35,586 bases of DNA. It comes from Culturomica massiliensis (GTDB lineage: Bacteria; Bacteroidota; Bacteroidia; Bacteroidales; Marinifilaceae). Every line of letters starts with the position of its first letter. Within the stretch, counting starts at the first letter, position 1. The notes below the pieces were generated by a model. The model worked only from the letters and a program-made list of their open reading frames with translations. It searched no databases and had not been told where the DNA came from. Below are positions 14,406 through 24,300 of this stretch, in pieces. The stretch is from positions 4,089,204 through 4,124,789 of the forward strand of contig NZ_LT594621.1 of the NCBI RefSeq assembly GCF_900091655.1, given 5' to 3'. The position numbers and the translations under genes are program-made.

Positions 14406-14597
14406 ATGAAAATAAAGACTTACTTCGCAGAGGTATATAACGAATTGGTCAATAAAGTGTCTTGGCCTTCCTGGTCAGAACTCCAGAGCAGTGCCGCAAT
14501 TGTAATGATAGCTTCCGTCATGATTGCGATAGGTATATTTGTTATGGATTTCGTATTCAGACATGTGATGACCTTTATTTATAGTATGTTTTATTAA
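14406..14597 (+). CDS. secE: Preprotein translocase subunit SecE
   Basis: The protein has 63 aa, a short single-helix SecE. The amphipathic N-terminal helix with the conserved NKVSWPSWSELQ is followed by one membrane segment (residues about 30-58, IVMIASVMIAIGIFVMDFVF). It clamps SecY in the SecYEG channel of the inner membrane. It is followed 17 nt later by nusG, the universal secE-nusG pair. A heptamer-like AT-rich stretch (14341-14405) with an AATTTTAAATT/AATTTAAAATT inverted repeat abuts its start codon. Confidence 0.95.
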   Translation: MKIKTYFAEVYNELVNKVSWPSWSELQSSAAIVMIASVMIAIGIFVMDFVFRHVMTFIYSMFY

Positions 14598-14614
14598 TAA
14601 TCCGGAAAACGAAT

Positions 14615-15163
14615 ATGGCAGAAATTAAAAAAAGATGGTATGTGCTTCGTGTGATCGGTGGTAAGGAGAAAAAGGTAAAGGAGTACATCGAAAATGAAAT
14701 TGCCAGTTTGGGACTTCAGGATTATGTTTCACAGGTTTTGATACCCACCGAGAAGATCTATCAGGTACGTAACGGGAAAAAAATCAGTAAAGAACGGAAT
14801 TTCTTTCCAGGTTATGTTATGATAGAGGCTGCTTTAGTTGGTGAAATCCCTCACATGCTTCGTGATATCACGAACGTGATAGGCTTCCTGGGGGAAACCA
14901 AAGGAGGTGATCCGGTGCCGATGCGTTTAGCAGAGGTGAATCGGATTCTTGGCAAGGTGGATGAACTTGCAGAACAGCCGGAAGAAGTAAGCGTTCCTTA
15001 CTTTGTGGGCGAATCCGTTAAAGTTACAGACGGACCGTTCAACGGTTTTACCGGTGTGATAGAGGAGGTGAATAATGACAAAAAACGGGTGAAAGTAATT
15101 GTCAAGGTTTTTGGTCGTCAGACACCGCTCGAATTGAGTTTCATGCAGGTAGAAAAAGAATAA
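14615..15163 (+). CDS. nusG: Transcription termination/antitermination factor NusG
   Basis: The protein has 182 aa. The N-terminal NGN domain (KRWYVLRVIGGKEKKVKEYI, then RNFFPGYVMIEA) binds the RNA polymerase clamp. The C-terminal KOW domain (VKVTDGPFNGFTGVIEEVN, residues about 129-147) contacts Rho or ribosomal protein S10. It has the normal length and no inserted domain. It begins 17 nt after secE and is followed 25 nt on by rplK. Confidence 0.98.
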   Translation: MAEIKKRWYVLRVIGGKEKKVKEYIENEIASLGLQDYVSQVLIPTEKIYQVRNGKKISKERNFFPGYVMIEAALVGEIPHMLRDITNVIGFLGETKGGDPVPMRLAEVNRILGKVDELAEQPEEVSVPYFVGESVKVTDGPFNGFTGVIEEVNNDKKRVKVIVKVFGRQTPLELSFMQVEKE

Positions 15164-15188
15164 TTTAAATTATTGAGAAGAAAAAATC

Positions 15189-15626
15189 ATGGCAAAAGAA
15201 GTTGAAGCTATTATTAAGCTACAGATCAAAGCTGGTGCCGCTAATCCTTCTCCCCCTGTGGGACCTGCATTAGGTTCTAAAGGAGTCAATATTATGGACT
15301 TCTGTAAACAATTCAATGCAAGAACTCAGGACCAGGCAGGAAAGATTATTCCGGTAATTATTCAGGTTTACGGAGATAAATCTTTCGATTTTATCACCAA
15401 ACAACCTCCTGTTGCAATTCAACTTTTGGAAGTGGCAAAAATCAAATCAGGTTCTGCGGAACCCAACCGTAAAAAGGTAGCCTCTATTTCCTGGGATCAG
15501 GTAAAACAGATCGCAGAAGGAAAAATGAGTGATTTGAACGCTTTTGAAGTGGAAAAAGCAATGAGCATGGTAGCTGGAACTGCCAGAAGTATGGGGATCA
15601 CCGTTGAGGGTGAGAAACCTTTTTAA
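15189..15626 (+). CDS. rplK: 50S ribosomal protein uL11
   Basis: The protein has 145 aa. The N-terminal domain has the Pro-rich binding site of the L11 family (AGAANPSPPVGPALGSKGVN), and the C-terminal RNA-binding domain ends in AGTARSMGITVEG. It forms part of the GTPase-associated centre together with L10 and L7/L12, encoded just downstream. It is co-transcribed with rplA, 24 nt apart. I saw no clear L1-binding hairpin in the 25-nt leader. Confidence 0.98.
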   Translation: MAKEVEAIIKLQIKAGAANPSPPVGPALGSKGVNIMDFCKQFNARTQDQAGKIIPVIIQVYGDKSFDFITKQPPVAIQLLEVAKIKSGSAEPNRKKVASISWDQVKQIAEGKMSDLNAFEVEKAMSMVAGTARSMGITVEGEKPF

Positions 15627-15650
15627 TGAATTTGTAATACTTCAAACGTA

Positions 15651-16346
15651 ATGAGTAAACTGACAAAAAATAAGAAGTTAGCTTTAGAAAAGATCGAAAA
15701 TGGTAAAGTTTATACCATTGAAGAAGCTGCTAAACTTGTGAAGGAGATTACTTTTACCAAGTTTGATGCGTCAGTTGACATGGACGTTCGTCTGGGTGTA
15801 GACCCACGTAAAGCTAATCAAATGGTACGTGGTGTTGTCACCTTACCTCACGGAACCGGTAAACAGGTTCGTGTTTTGGTACTTTGTACACCTGATAAGG
15901 TGGAAGAAGCTAAAGCTGCCGGAGCCGACTATGTTGGATTGGATGATTATATTGAGAAATTGAAATCAGGTTGGACTGATATCGATATCATTATTACCAT
16001 GCCGTCTATCATGGGTAAAATCGGTGCTTTAGGACGAATTTTAGGTCCGCGTGGATTGATGCCGAACCCCAAGAGCGGTACTGTTACCATGGAAATTGGT
16101 AAAGCTGTTCATGAGGTTAAGCAGGGAAAAATTGATTTTAAAGTTGACAAGTTTGGTATCGTGCACACTTCTATCGGTAAAGTAACTTTTGAAGCTGATC
16201 AGATTAAGGACAATGCTCGTGAGTTCATGAACATGATCCAGAAGCTGAAACCGTCTTCTGCTAAGGGTACTTACGTAAAGAGTGTGTTCCTGTCAAGTAC
16301 AATGAGTCCCGGTATTAAATTAGACCTTAAGTCATTACTTGATTAA
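15651..16346 (+). CDS. rplA: 50S ribosomal protein uL1
   Basis: The protein has 231 aa, full length. It contains the conserved GKIGALGRILGPRGLMPNPK and SGTVTMEIGKAVHEVKQGK stretches of the two-domain L1 fold. It builds the mobile L1 stalk at the ribosomal exit site and in many bacteria represses its own rplKA mRNA. It lies 24 nt after rplK and 29 nt before rplJ. Confidence 0.98.
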   Translation: MSKLTKNKKLALEKIENGKVYTIEEAAKLVKEITFTKFDASVDMDVRLGVDPRKANQMVRGVVTLPHGTGKQVRVLVLCTPDKVEEAKAAGADYVGLDDYIEKLKSGWTDIDIIITMPSIMGKIGALGRILGPRGLMPNPKSGTVTMEIGKAVHEVKQGKIDFKVDKFGIVHTSIGKVTFEADQIKDNAREFMNMIQKLKPSSAKGTYVKSVFLSSTMSPGIKLDLKSLLD

Positions 16347-16375
16347 TTATTAACCTTTAAAAGGACCTTTGTAGA

Positions 16376-16894
16376 ATGAAAAGGGAAGAAAAACAAGTAA
16401 TCATAGACAATTTAACCGAGCAGATTAAATCGTACAAGCATCTGTATGTAAGTGATATTTCTGAACTGGATGCTGCTGCGACTCAGGATTTGCGGAGAGA
16501 ATGTTTCAAAGCCGGGATTAAACTGATACAGGTGAAAAATACCTTGTTGAAAGTAGCACTCGATGGCCTGGAAGCAAATTATGAAGACCTTTACGGTTCT
16601 TTGAAAGGCTCCAGTGCTGTAATGCTTTGTGAAACAGGAAATGCTCCTGCGAAATTAATTAAAGAGTTCCGTAAGAGCCATGACAAACCTGTATTTAAGG
16701 CTGCTTATGTTGAAGAATGTGTCTATGTTGGTGAAAATCAGTTAGAGTCGCTTGTTAATGTTAAATCGAAAGAAGAATTACTGGGCGATATTATCTTACT
16801 GCTTCAATCACCGATGCAGAAACTTATCTCTTCTCTGGAATCAGGGAAGAATACTATCGGTGGCGTGTTGAAAACGCTGGAAGATAGAGCATAA
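16376..16894 (+). CDS. rplJ: 50S ribosomal protein uL10
   Basis: The protein has 172 aa. The N-terminal rRNA-binding domain (LYVSDISELDAAATQDLRRE, then GIKLIQVKNTLLKVAL) is followed by a C-terminal helix that carries the L7/L12 dimers. The gap to rplA is only 29 nt, so the long L10 leader known from other phyla is absent here. rplL follows after 43 nt. Confidence 0.98.
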   Translation: MKREEKQVIIDNLTEQIKSYKHLYVSDISELDAAATQDLRRECFKAGIKLIQVKNTLLKVALDGLEANYEDLYGSLKGSSAVMLCETGNAPAKLIKEFRKSHDKPVFKAAYVEECVYVGENQLESLVNVKSKEELLGDIILLLQSPMQKLISSLESGKNTIGGVLKTLEDRA

Positions 16895-16937
16895 TTTTAT
16901 TTTATCTAGAGTAAAAACAATTTAAATAATTATCGAA

Positions 16938-17315
16938 ATGGCAGATTTGAAAAAACTTGCAGAGGAATTAGTTAACCTGACTGTAAAAGACGTAAAAGAA
17001 TTAGCTGACATCTTAAAAGAAGAATACGGAATCGAACCTGCAGCAGCTGCTGCTGTTGTTGCTGCTCCTGCAGCTGGTGCCGGTGCTGCCGCTGCCGCTG
17101 AACAAACCGAGTTCGACGTTATCCTGAAATCAGCAGGTGCTGCTAAGTTAGGTGTTGTTAAATTAGTGAAAGAGCTGACCGGTCTTGGACTGAAAGAAGC
17201 TAAAGAATTAGTTGACAAAGCACCGGCTCCTCTGAAAGAAAAAGTTTCTAAAGAAGAAGCTGCTCAGTTGAAAGCTCAATTAGAAGAAGCTGGAGCTGAA
17301 GTTGAACTTAAATAA
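16938..17315 (+). CDS. rplL: 50S ribosomal protein bL7/L12
   Basis: The protein has 125 aa. An N-terminal dimerisation helix (KKLAEELVNLTVKDVKELAD) is followed by an Ala-rich hinge (about residues 35-55, AAAAAVVAAPAAGAGAAAAA) and the C-terminal factor-binding domain (FDVILKSAGAAKLGVVKLVK, LKEAKELVDKAPAPLKE). It recruits translation GTPases to the ribosome. A strong hairpin follows in the gap to rpoB, consistent with the need for more L12 than RNA polymerase. Confidence 0.98.
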   Translation: MADLKKLAEELVNLTVKDVKELADILKEEYGIEPAAAAAVVAAPAAGAGAAAAAEQTEFDVILKSAGAAKLGVVKLVKELTGLGLKEAKELVDKAPAPLKEKVSKEEAAQLKAQLEEAGAEVELK

Positions 17316-17340
17316 GTCATAGAACCCTTTGGGTTTTTAA

Positions 17341-17380
17341 GGTTTAGAGTCATTTTTGACTCTAAACCGTTTTGTTGTTA
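17341..17380 (+). terminator. Attenuating terminator between rplL and rpoB
   Basis: Perfect 12-bp arms GGTTTAGAGTCA and TGACTCTAAACC have a TTTT loop, followed by GTTTTGTTGTTATT. It starts 25 nt after the rplL stop and ends about 30 nt before rpoB. No promoter is evident between it and rpoB, so it most likely cuts transcription partially, like the rplL-rpoB attenuator of enteric bacteria. Confidence 0.8.
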
Positions 17381-17409
17381 TTATTGTTTAGGTTCCAAAA
17401 AATTAATAG

Positions 17410-20400
17410 ATGTCTTCAAATCATTCAAATAAAAGAATAAGCTTTGCCTCCATTAAAAATCAATTGGAATATCCTGATTTTCTTGAAGTGCAATTAAAGT
17501 CTTTCAAAGACTTTTTTCAATTGGGTACTACTCCCGAAAACAGAAAAAACGAAGGCCTTTACACCGTTTTTAAAGAGAACTTTCCTATTACCGATACCCG
17601 GAATAATTTCGTGCTGGAGTTCCTCGATTATTTTATCGATCCGCCCCGTTATACGATAGACGAGTGTCTGGAACAGGGATTGACTTATGGTGCGCCTCTG
17701 AAGGCAAAACTGAAGCTGTATTGTACGGACCCCGAACATGAGGATTTCGATACGGTTATCGAAGATGTATACCTCGGGAATGTCCCTTATATGACTCCGA
17801 AAGGAACTTTCGTAATCAATGGGGCTGAGCGTGTCATCGTATCACAGTTGCACAGATCGCCGGGAGTGTTTTTCGGACAGAGCGTTCATGCTAACGGTAC
17901 CAAGCTTTATTCAGCCAGAATTATTCCGTTCAAAGGGTCGTGGATTGAGTTCGCTACAGACATCAATAATGTGATGTATGCGTATATCGACCGGAAGAAA
18001 AAATTGCCGGTGACGACATTGTTGCGCGCTATCGGTTTTGAGACGGATAAGGATATTCTTCAGATATTCGACCTGGCAGATGAAATAAATGTTTCCAAAT
18101 CGGGATTGAAAAAAGTCGTTGGCCGTCGTTTGGCTGCGCGTGTTTTGAAGACCTGGGTGGAGGATTTCGTGGATGAAGATACGGGGGAAGTCGTATCTAT
18201 CGAACGTAACGAAATCATTGTGGATCGTGAGACTGTTCTGGAAAATGAACATATCGATGCAATTGTAGAATCGGGAGCTAAAACCATTCTGTTGCATAAA
18301 GAAAAGCAAAATCTGGCAGATTATGCCATTATATATAATACACTGCAGAAAGATCCGTGTAACTCGGAGAAAGAAGCAGTGCTCCATATTTACAGACAAT
18401 TACGTAGCTCGGAGCCGCCTGACGAAGCGACAGCCCGCGACGTGATCGATAAGTTGTTCTTCTCGGATAAACGTTACGACCTGGGAGATGTAGGCCGTTA
18501 TAAACTGAATAAAAAATTAGGTTTGTCTACAGATCCTTCCGTACGGATATTGACGAAGGAAGATATCATTGAGATTATCAAATATCTGATCAAGTTGCTG
18601 AATGCCCGTACGGATGTGGACGATATCGACCACTTGAGCAACCGGCGTGTACGTACTGTCGGAGAACAATTATACAATCAGTTCGGTGTGGGATTGGCCC
18701 GTATGGCCCGTACCATTCGTGAACGGATGAATGTCCGGGACAATGAGGTGTTTACTCCGGTAGATTTGATCAATTCCAAGATATTGTCTTCTGTGATCAA
18801 TTCTTTCTTTGGAACGAATGCCTTGTCTCAGTTTATGGATCAAACCAACCCGTTGGCCGAGATTACGCACAAACGTCGTATGTCAGCCCTGGGACCCGGT
18901 GGTTTGTCCCGCGATCGTGCCGGATTCGAGGTGCGAGACGTTCATTACACACACTACGGTCGTCTCTGTCCGATTGAAACTCCGGAAGGCCCGAATATCG
19001 GATTGATTTCTTCGCTTTGTGTATATGCGAAGATTAACGAACTCGGTTTTATCGAAACTCCTTACCGGAAAGTTGACAATGCAGTTGTCGATTTGTCTTC
19101 GGAAGGTGTAAAATATTTGTCCGCAGAAGAAGAAGAAGGTCTGGTGATTGCGCAGGCAAATGCCAAAGTAGGGGATGACGGACATTTCGTGAAAAAACGG
19201 GCAAAATCCCGTAAAGACGGTGACTTCCCTGTGGAAGACGTTGAAAAGGTTGACTTGATCGACGTTGCTCCGAATCAGATCGCCTCTATTGCCGCTTCGT
19301 TGATTCCTTTCCTGGAACATGACGATGCTAACCGTGCATTGATGGGATCTAACATGATGCGTCAGGCTGTGCCCATCATCAAGCCGCAGGCTCCGATTGT
19401 GGGAACCGGTCTGGAGGGGGCTTTGATACGGGATTCCCGTACCCAGGTTGTAGCAGAAGGCGCAGGTATCGTTGACTTTGTCGATGGACGCCGGATTGTC
19501 ATTAAATACGACCAGACAGAGGAAGAACGTTTCGTAAGCTTCGACGGTGATACCAGAGAATATCTCCTGCCGAAATACAAACGTACCAACCAGAGTACCA
19601 CCATCACTTTGCGTCCGATTGTCAAGAAAGGACAACGGGTAGAAGCCGGAGAAATACTCACGGAAGGATATTCTTCCGAAGATGGGGAACTGGCTTTGGG
19701 ACGTAACCTGAAAGTGGCCTATATGCCCTGGAAAGGATACAACTATGAGGATGCTATCGTGATTTCTGAAAATATCGTGCGCAACGATGTATTTACGTCA
19801 GTGCATGTCGATGAATATTCTCTTGAAGTCCGCGAAACCAAGCGAGGCTTGGAAGAGTTGACGGCTGATATTCCGAATGTAAGTGAAGATGCTACGAAAA
19901 ATTTGGATGAAAACGGTATTATCCGTATCGGAGCCCGAGTAGAACCCGGAGATATCCTGATCGGTAAGATTACACCGAAGGGAGAATCCGATCCGAGTCC
20001 GGAAGAAAAATTGCTGCGTGCTATTTTTGGAGACAAGGCCGGAGATGTAAAAGATGCTTCATTGAAAGCTTCTCCTTCTTTAAGAGGTGTCATTATCGAT
20101 AAGAAATTATTCCAACGGACGATCGGAGACCGCAAATCGAAAGCTGCCGGAAAAACTTTACTGGCAGAAATCGACGAACAATTCGAACGTAAAGTCGGGG
20201 ATTTGAATACACTTCTGATAGATAAGCTGTTCGAGCTGACCAATGGTAAGACGTCCCAGGGTGTGAAGAACTACCTGAATGAAGATGTGATACCGAAAGG
20301 TGTGAAATTTACGTTGAAGACCCTGCAAAATCTGAATTATTTGGAGATCAATCCTAATAAATGGACAACAGACAAGCAGAAAAATGACATGATCCGGGAT

Positions 20401-21222
20401 TTGCTTCACAACTATGTGATCAAGTACAAGGAGATCGAAGGCCAGATGAAACGTAAGAAATACAATGCTACTGTAGGTGATGAGTTACCTTCCGGTATCA
20501 TCAAGATGGCGAAAGTGTACGTGGCTAAAAAACGTAAACTGCAAATCGGTGATAAGATGGCCGGTCGTCACGGTAACAAAGGTATTGTGTCCCGTGTTGT
20601 CAGAGTGGAAGATATGCCTTTCCTGGCAGACGGTACGCCGGTGGACATTTGTCTGAACCCGCTGGGTGTGCCTTCCCGTATGAATCTGGGACAGATTTTC
20701 GAGGCTGTGTTAGGATGGGCCGGAAAAGAATTGGAACTGAAATTTGCAACTCCGATTTTCGATGGTGCTAATCTGGATGACATCAATGCTTATACCGATA
20801 AAGCCGGTGTTCCGCGTTACGGTACGACTTATCTGTATGACGGAGGTACCGGAGAGCGTTTCGACCAGCCGGCAACGGTGGGTGTGACATACTTCTTGAA
20901 ACTGGGCCATATGGTCGATGACAAGATGCATGCCCGTTCTATCGGACCGTACTCATTGATTACGCAACAGCCTTTGGGTGGTAAAGCACAGTTCGGTGGT
21001 CAGCGTTTCGGTGAGATGGAAGTTTGGGCTCTCGAGGCTTTCGGTGCTGCACATATCCTTCAGGAAATCCTGACAGTGAAGTCTGACGATGTTGTCGGCA
21101 GAACCAAAACTTACGAGCACATTGTCAAAGGTGAGCCGATGCCGACTCCCGGATTACCGGAATCATTCAATGTATTGTTGCATGAATTGAGAGGACTCGG
21201 ATTAAGTGTTAACTTGATATAA
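17410..21222 (+). CDS. rpoB: DNA-directed RNA polymerase subunit beta
   Basis: The protein has 1270 aa, full length for Bacteroidota. The rifampicin-binding cluster is intact and wild type: Asp477, His487 and Ser492 (in FMDQTNPLAEITHKRRMSAL) correspond to E. coli 516, 526 and 531, so a sensitive allele is predicted. Other fixed blocks are GRLCPIETPEGPNIGLISSL, the catalytic-centre region with GDKMAGRHGNKGIVSR, and the C-terminal GGQRFGEMEVWALEAFGAAH. The ATG at 17410 gives the usual short N-terminus (MSSNHSNKRISFASIKNQLE). rpoC follows after 83 nt, with a hairpin in between. Confidence 0.99.
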   Translation: MSSNHSNKRISFASIKNQLEYPDFLEVQLKSFKDFFQLGTTPENRKNEGLYTVFKENFPITDTRNNFVLEFLDYFIDPPRYTIDECLEQGLTYGAPLKAKLKLYCTDPEHEDFDTVIEDVYLGNVPYMTPKGTFVINGAERVIVSQLHRSPGVFFGQSVHANGTKLYSARIIPFKGSWIEFATDINNVMYAYIDRKKKLPVTTLLRAIGFETDKDILQIFDLADEINVSKSGLKKVVGRRLAARVLKTWVEDFVDEDTGEVVSIERNEIIVDRETVLENEHIDAIVESGAKTILLHKEKQNLADYAIIYNTLQKDPCNSEKEAVLHIYRQLRSSEPPDEATARDVIDKLFFSDKRYDLGDVGRYKLNKKLGLSTDPSVRILTKEDIIEIIKYLIKLLNARTDVDDIDHLSNRRVRTVGEQLYNQFGVGLARMARTIRERMNVRDNEVFTPVDLINSKILSSVINSFFGTNALSQFMDQTNPLAEITHKRRMSALGPGGLSRDRAGFEVRDVHYTHYGRLCPIETPEGPNIGLISSLCVYAKINELGFIETPYRKVDNAVVDLSSEGVKYLSAEEEEGLVIAQANAKVGDDGHFVKKRAKSRKDGDFPVEDVEKVDLIDVAPNQIASIAASLIPFLEHDDANRALMGSNMMRQAVPIIKPQAPIVGTGLEGALIRDSRTQVVAEGAGIVDFVDGRRIVIKYDQTEEERFVSFDGDTREYLLPKYKRTNQSTTITLRPIVKKGQRVEAGEILTEGYSSEDGELALGRNLKVAYMPWKGYNYEDAIVISENIVRNDVFTSVHVDEYSLEVRETKRGLEELTADIPNVSEDATKNLDENGIIRIGARVEPGDILIGKITPKGESDPSPEEKLLRAIFGDKAGDVKDASLKASPSLRGVIIDKKLFQRTIGDRKSKAAGKTLLAEIDEQFERKVGDLNTLLIDKLFELTNGKTSQGVKNYLNEDVIPKGVKFTLKTLQNLNYLEINPNKWTTDKQKNDMIRDLLHNYVIKYKEIEGQMKRKKYNATVGDELPSGIIKMAKVYVAKKRKLQIGDKMAGRHGNKGIVSRVVRVEDMPFLADGTPVDICLNPLGVPSRMNLGQIFEAVLGWAGKELELKFATPIFDGANLDDINAYTDKAGVPRYGTTYLYDGGTGERFDQPATVGVTYFLKLGHMVDDKMHARSIGPYSLITQQPLGGKAQFGGQRFGEMEVWALEAFGAAHILQEILTVKSDDVVGRTKTYEHIVKGEPMPTPGLPESFNVLLHELRGLGLSVNLI

Positions 21223-21241
21223 TTTACGATTTACGATTTTG

Positions 21242-21276
21242 ATTTACGGTCTCCGGTTTTAGTCCGGGACGTAAAT
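21242..21276 (+). repeat. Hairpin in the rpoB-rpoC gap
   Basis: ATTTACG (21242-21248) and CGTAAAT (21270-21276) flank an inner CCGG/CCGG pair and a short loop. The outer arms and the flanks (21223-21240) are again heptamer-type sequence. No T run follows, so rpoC should be reached. A role in mRNA processing between the two subunits' messages is possible. Confidence 0.6.
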
Positions 21277-21305
21277 TTGAAATCCGGGATCTAAAATCAA
21301 AAAAG

Positions 21306-24300
21306 ATGGCTTTTAGAAAAGATAATAACACCAACAAGCCCAAGAGCTTTACAAAAATAGCGATCGGTTTGGCATCACCTGAAGAGATTCTGGAACATTC
21401 CAGCGGACAGGTGCTCAAACCGGAGACGATCAACTATCGTACTTATAAGCCAGAGCGTGACGGTCTGTTTTGCGAACGGATCTTCGGTCCGGTGAAGGAT
21501 TACGAATGCCATTGTGGAAAATACAAGCGTATTCGTTACAAAGGTATTGTATGCGACCGTTGTGGAGTAGAAGTAACTGAAAAGAAAGTACGGCGTGAAC
21601 GGATGGGACACATACAGTTGGTAGTGCCTGTTGCTCACATCTGGTATTTTAAGTCTTTGCCCAATAAGATCGGTTATTTGTTAGGATTGCCTTCCAAAAA
21701 ACTGGATTCTGTTATTTATTATGAAAGATATGTTGTGGTTCAACCCGGTATATTAGCGGAGAAAGGAATCAGCGAGCTTGACTTCCTGACCGAGGAAGAA
21801 TATATCGATCTGGTGGATGCTTTACCCGCAGATAACCAACATTTGGACGACGATGATCCTAATAAGTTTATTGCTAAAATGGGGGCCGAGGCAATCGGCA
21901 TGTTGCTCGAAAGATTGAATCTGGATAATTTGTCTTACGAGTTGCGTCATAAAGCAAATACGGAAACCTCTCAACAACGTAAGAACGAAGCGTTGAAACG
22001 CTTACAGGTGGTTGAGGCTTTCCGCGAAAGTAAAGAAGTCAATAAACCTGAATGGATGATCGTGAAGGTACTGGCCGTAATTCCGCCGGAATTGCGTCCG
22101 TTAGTACCGCTGGACGGAGGTCGTTTTGCTACTTCCGATTTGAATGATTTATACCGTCGGGTTATCATTAGAAACAATCGTTTAAAACGGTTAATCGAAA
22201 TCAAGGCTCCGGATGTGATTCTGCGTAATGAAAAACGTATGTTACAGGAAGCCGTGGATTCGTTATTTGATAATTCACGCAAATCCAATGCTGTGAAAAT
22301 CGAAAATAACCGGCCGCTGAAATCACTGTCCGACAGTTTGAAAGGTAAACAAGGACGTTTCCGTCAGAACTTGTTGGGTAAACGTGTGGATTATTCTGCC
22401 CGTTCTGTAATTGTTGTCGGACCGGATTTGAAAATGCACGAATGCGGTTTACCGAAAGATATGGCGGCTGAATTGTATATGCCGTTTATCATCCGTAAGC
22501 TGATCGAACGGGGTATTGTGAAGACTGTAAAGAGCGCCAAGAAAATTGTAGACCGTCGCGATCCGGTGGTTTGGGATATTCTGGAAAACGTATTGAAAGG
22601 CCATCCTGTATTGCTAAACCGTGCTCCGACGTTGCACCGTTTGGGTATCCAGGCTTTCCAGCCGAAATTGATCGAAGGTAAGGCTATCCGTTTGCATCCT
22701 TTGGCATGTACCGGGTTCAATGCGGACTTCGACGGTGACCAGATGGCTGTACATTTACCGTTGGGTAATGAAGCCGTATTGGAAGCCCAGATTTTAATGC
22801 TCTGTGCCCACAATATTTTGAATCCTGCCAACGGTGCGCCTATTACTGTACCTTCTCAGGATATGGTATTGGGATTGTATTATATTACAAAACCGCGTAA
22901 GGGAGCGAAAGGAGAAGGTTTGAAATTCTATTCTCCGGAGGAAGTGATTATTGCACTGAATGAAAAGGCTGTGGATATGCACGCTAAGGTTCAGGTGAGA
23001 ATCGTAGATGTAGACAAAGAAGGGAAAGAATATGTTCATATGATCGATACGACTGTAGGTCGTATTATATTGAACCAATATACACCGAAGAATTTCCCGT
23101 ATATCAATACATTGATTACCAAGAAGTCTCTGCGGGATATCATCAGTGACGTGTTTAAACGTTGTGGCGTGGATGTTACCGCTAAATTCCTGGATGACAT
23201 CAAGGATTTGGGGTACCGTATGGCATTTGAAGGCGGTTTGTCCTTTAATTTGGCTGACGTTATTGTTCCGGCTGAAAAAGACGCTTTGTTGAAAGAGGGA
23301 TATGATCAGGTGGAAGAAGTGATGGCCAATTATAATATGGGATTCATTACAAATAATGAGCGTTACAATCAGATCATCGATATCTGGACCCATGTAAATG
23401 CCAATCTGACGGCTACATTGATGAAGCAGTTGGCAGAAGACGATCAGGGATTTAACTCTATTTATATGATGCTTGACTCCGGAGCCCGTGGATCACGGGA
23501 ACAGATCCGTCAGTTGGGCGGTATGCGTGGATTGATGGCAAAACCTCAAAAATCCGGAGCTACAGGCGGACAGATTATCGAAAACCCGATTTTGGCGAAC
23601 TTTAAAGAGGGGTTGTCGGTATTGGAATACTTTATTTCTACCCACGGTGCTCGTAAAGGTTTGGCCGATACGGCTTTGAAAACGGCAGATGCCGGTTATT
23701 TGACCCGTCGTCTGGTGGATGTCGCCAATGATATTACCATTACGGAAGAGGATTGCGGTACTTTGAGAGGTGTTACTATCGCTGCAATTAAAAATAACGA
23801 AGAGGTCGTATCTTCTTTGTATGAGCGGATATTGGGACGTGTATCCGTACACGATATTTACCACCCGCATTCCGGTGAATTATTGGTAAAATCCGGAGAG
23901 GAAATTACGGAAGTTATTGCATCGGCAATAGAAAATTCTCCGATAGAGCGTGTTGAAGTACGTTCGGTATTGACGTGTGAGGCGAAAAAAGGTGTTTGTG
24001 CAAAATGTTACGGACGTAATCTGGCTACCGGTCGTCTGGTAGAAAAAGGAGAAGCTGTCGGAACAATTGCTGCACAGTCTATCGGTGAACCGGGTACACA
24101 GTTGACGCTGCGGACATTCCACGTGGGAGGTACTGCCGGTAATATTTCTACTGAAAACTCTTTAAAAGCCAAATACGACGGTGTTGTGGAGTTTGAAGAG
24201 ATGCGTTCTGTAGAGTATACCCTGGAAAACGGTCAGAAATGCGATGTTGTTGTCGGGCGTTTGGCAGAACTTCGGATTATCGATAAAAATACGAATATCA

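Noticed and set aside
18883..19635. 250-codon open frame on the minus strand inside rpoB
   Set aside because: It lies fully inside a conserved gene, in the frame that the codon bias of rpoB leaves open, with Cys- and Phe-rich low-complexity content. The same holds for minus-strand frames at 22794-23393, 19743-20243 and 17911-18399.
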